Below are positions 5,264 through 5,661 of a DNA stretch of 5,661 nt, piece after piece. Numbering within the stretch: position 1 is the first letter of the stretch; the number at the start of each line of letters is the position of its first letter. The stretch covers positions 1-5,661 of the forward strand of contig CAZNYC010000192.1 of the NCBI GenBank assembly GCA_964577175.1. The letters run 5' to 3'. Under the pieces are notes generated by a model, which was not told where the DNA came from, did no database searches, and was given only the letters and a program-made list of their open reading frames with translations. A program made the translations under genes and the position numbers. This DNA is from BS750m-G62 sp964577175. GTDB lineage: Bacteria; Planctomycetota; Phycisphaerae; FEN-1346.

Positions 5264-5362
5264 GTCATTCTGAGGAGCGGCGCCGCCGCGACGAAGAATC
5301 TCGCCTCGACGCCGTTCGCACGGCAAGATTCTTCGGACCCGCAAGCGGGGCCTCAGAATGAC
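5264..5362. repeat. MITE-like inverted repeat, copy 2, between hisD and hisC
   Basis: The termini GTCATTCTGAGG and CCTCAGAATGAC are perfect inverted repeats. Inside, AAGAATCTCGCC (5294-5305) pairs with GGCAAGATTCTT (5322-5333, one G-U type difference), leaving a 16-base centre. Between terminus and core each arm has its own short GC-rich palindrome (GCGGCGCCGC on the left, CCCGCAAGCGGG on the right). The element is 99 bases long, non-coding, and has the same termini and core as the copy at 92-187. It begins 26 bases after the hisD stop and ends 23 bases before the hisC start. Confidence 0.85.
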
Positions 5363-5385
5363 AACGTTTCACGATAAGGTGCCCC

Positions 5386-5661
5386 ATGCCCTACCTCCGC
5401 CCCCACATTGACGCGATGGCCGGCTACGCCCCCGGCGAGCAGCCCGGCGAAGGCGAACGGGTCATCAAACTCAACACGAACGAGAACCCGTACCCGCCCT
5501 CGCCGAAGGCCCTGGAGGTCGTGCGCAACACGGACTGGTCCGTCCTCCGCAAATACCCGGACCCGATGGCCACCAAGGTCCGCCGCCTCCTCGCCGAGCG
5601 GTTCGACGTGCACCCCGAGCAGGTGCTGTGCGGCAACGGGTCGGACGAACTGCTGACGCTC
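5386..5661 (+). CDS. hisC: Histidinol-phosphate aminotransferase, N-terminal part (runs off the window)
   Basis: PLP enzyme that converts imidazole acetol phosphate and glutamate to L-histidinol phosphate, two steps before the HisD reaction product. The first 92 codons are present and remain open to the end of the window. Seen are MPYLRPHIDAMAGYAPGEQP, the IKLNTNENPYPPSP block (27-40), RKYPDP (55-60) and GNGSDEL (83-89), all typical of the HisC branch of fold-type I aminotransferases; the catalytic lysine lies beyond the window. The ATG at 5386 follows AAGGTG with short spacing. Related enzymes for aromatic or other amino acids share these motifs, but the hisD neighbour supports HisC. Confidence 0.92.
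   Translation, partial: MPYLRPHIDAMAGYAPGEQPGEGERVIKLNTNENPYPPSPKALEVVRNTDWSVLRKYPDPMATKVRRLLAERFDVHPEQVLCGNGSDELLTL

Overview
This window looks like a piece of chromosome from a GC-rich bacterium (by eye roughly two-thirds G+C, with GC-rich third codon positions). The lineage cannot be fixed from sequence alone. The Nif-type NifU/NifS pair, the lone PilZ protein and the abundant palindromic intergenic repeats would fit Planctomycetota or another environmental phylum, but this is a weak inference.

Left part (1-2840), read on the minus strand: a stand-alone PilZ-domain gene (2827->2477, GTG start behind a strong Shine-Dalgarno) ends at an intrinsic-terminator-like hairpin (2416-2444). A near-consensus sigma70-type promoter (TTGATA-N17-TAGAAT, 2350-2378) then drives nifU (2318->1431) and nifS (1438->233), whose reading frames overlap by 8 bases. 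NifS supplies persulfide sulfur and the three-domain NifU assembles and transfers Fe-S clusters. Downstream, after a gap filled by an inverted-repeat element (92-187), the first 18 codons of another minus-strand gene (54->1) run off the window. It is possibly a ferritin/rubrerythrin-like protein.

Right part (3199-5661), read on the plus strand: ndk (nucleoside diphosphate kinase, GTG start at 3199), then a 242-base spacer with a promoter (TTGAAT-N18-TATAAT), then complete hisD (3912-5237) and the first 92 codons of hisC (from 5386). The two his genes form part of a histidine biosynthesis cluster.

The most unusual content is between the genes. Two repeat families can be recognised. (a) A REP-like family of short hairpins: three clear members (3038-3064, 3081-3107, 3789-3816) and one diverged relative (2947-2989). 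The clear members share a one-sided GTGC before a CACGG...CCGTG stem, their loops contain CTTG, and their inner stem bases differ but stay paired. (b) A larger (96-99 base) MITE-like inverted repeat with GTCATnCTGA termini, present at 92-187 and 5264-5362. The second copy separates hisD from hisC. No new enzyme system was found; the genes are housekeeping genes.
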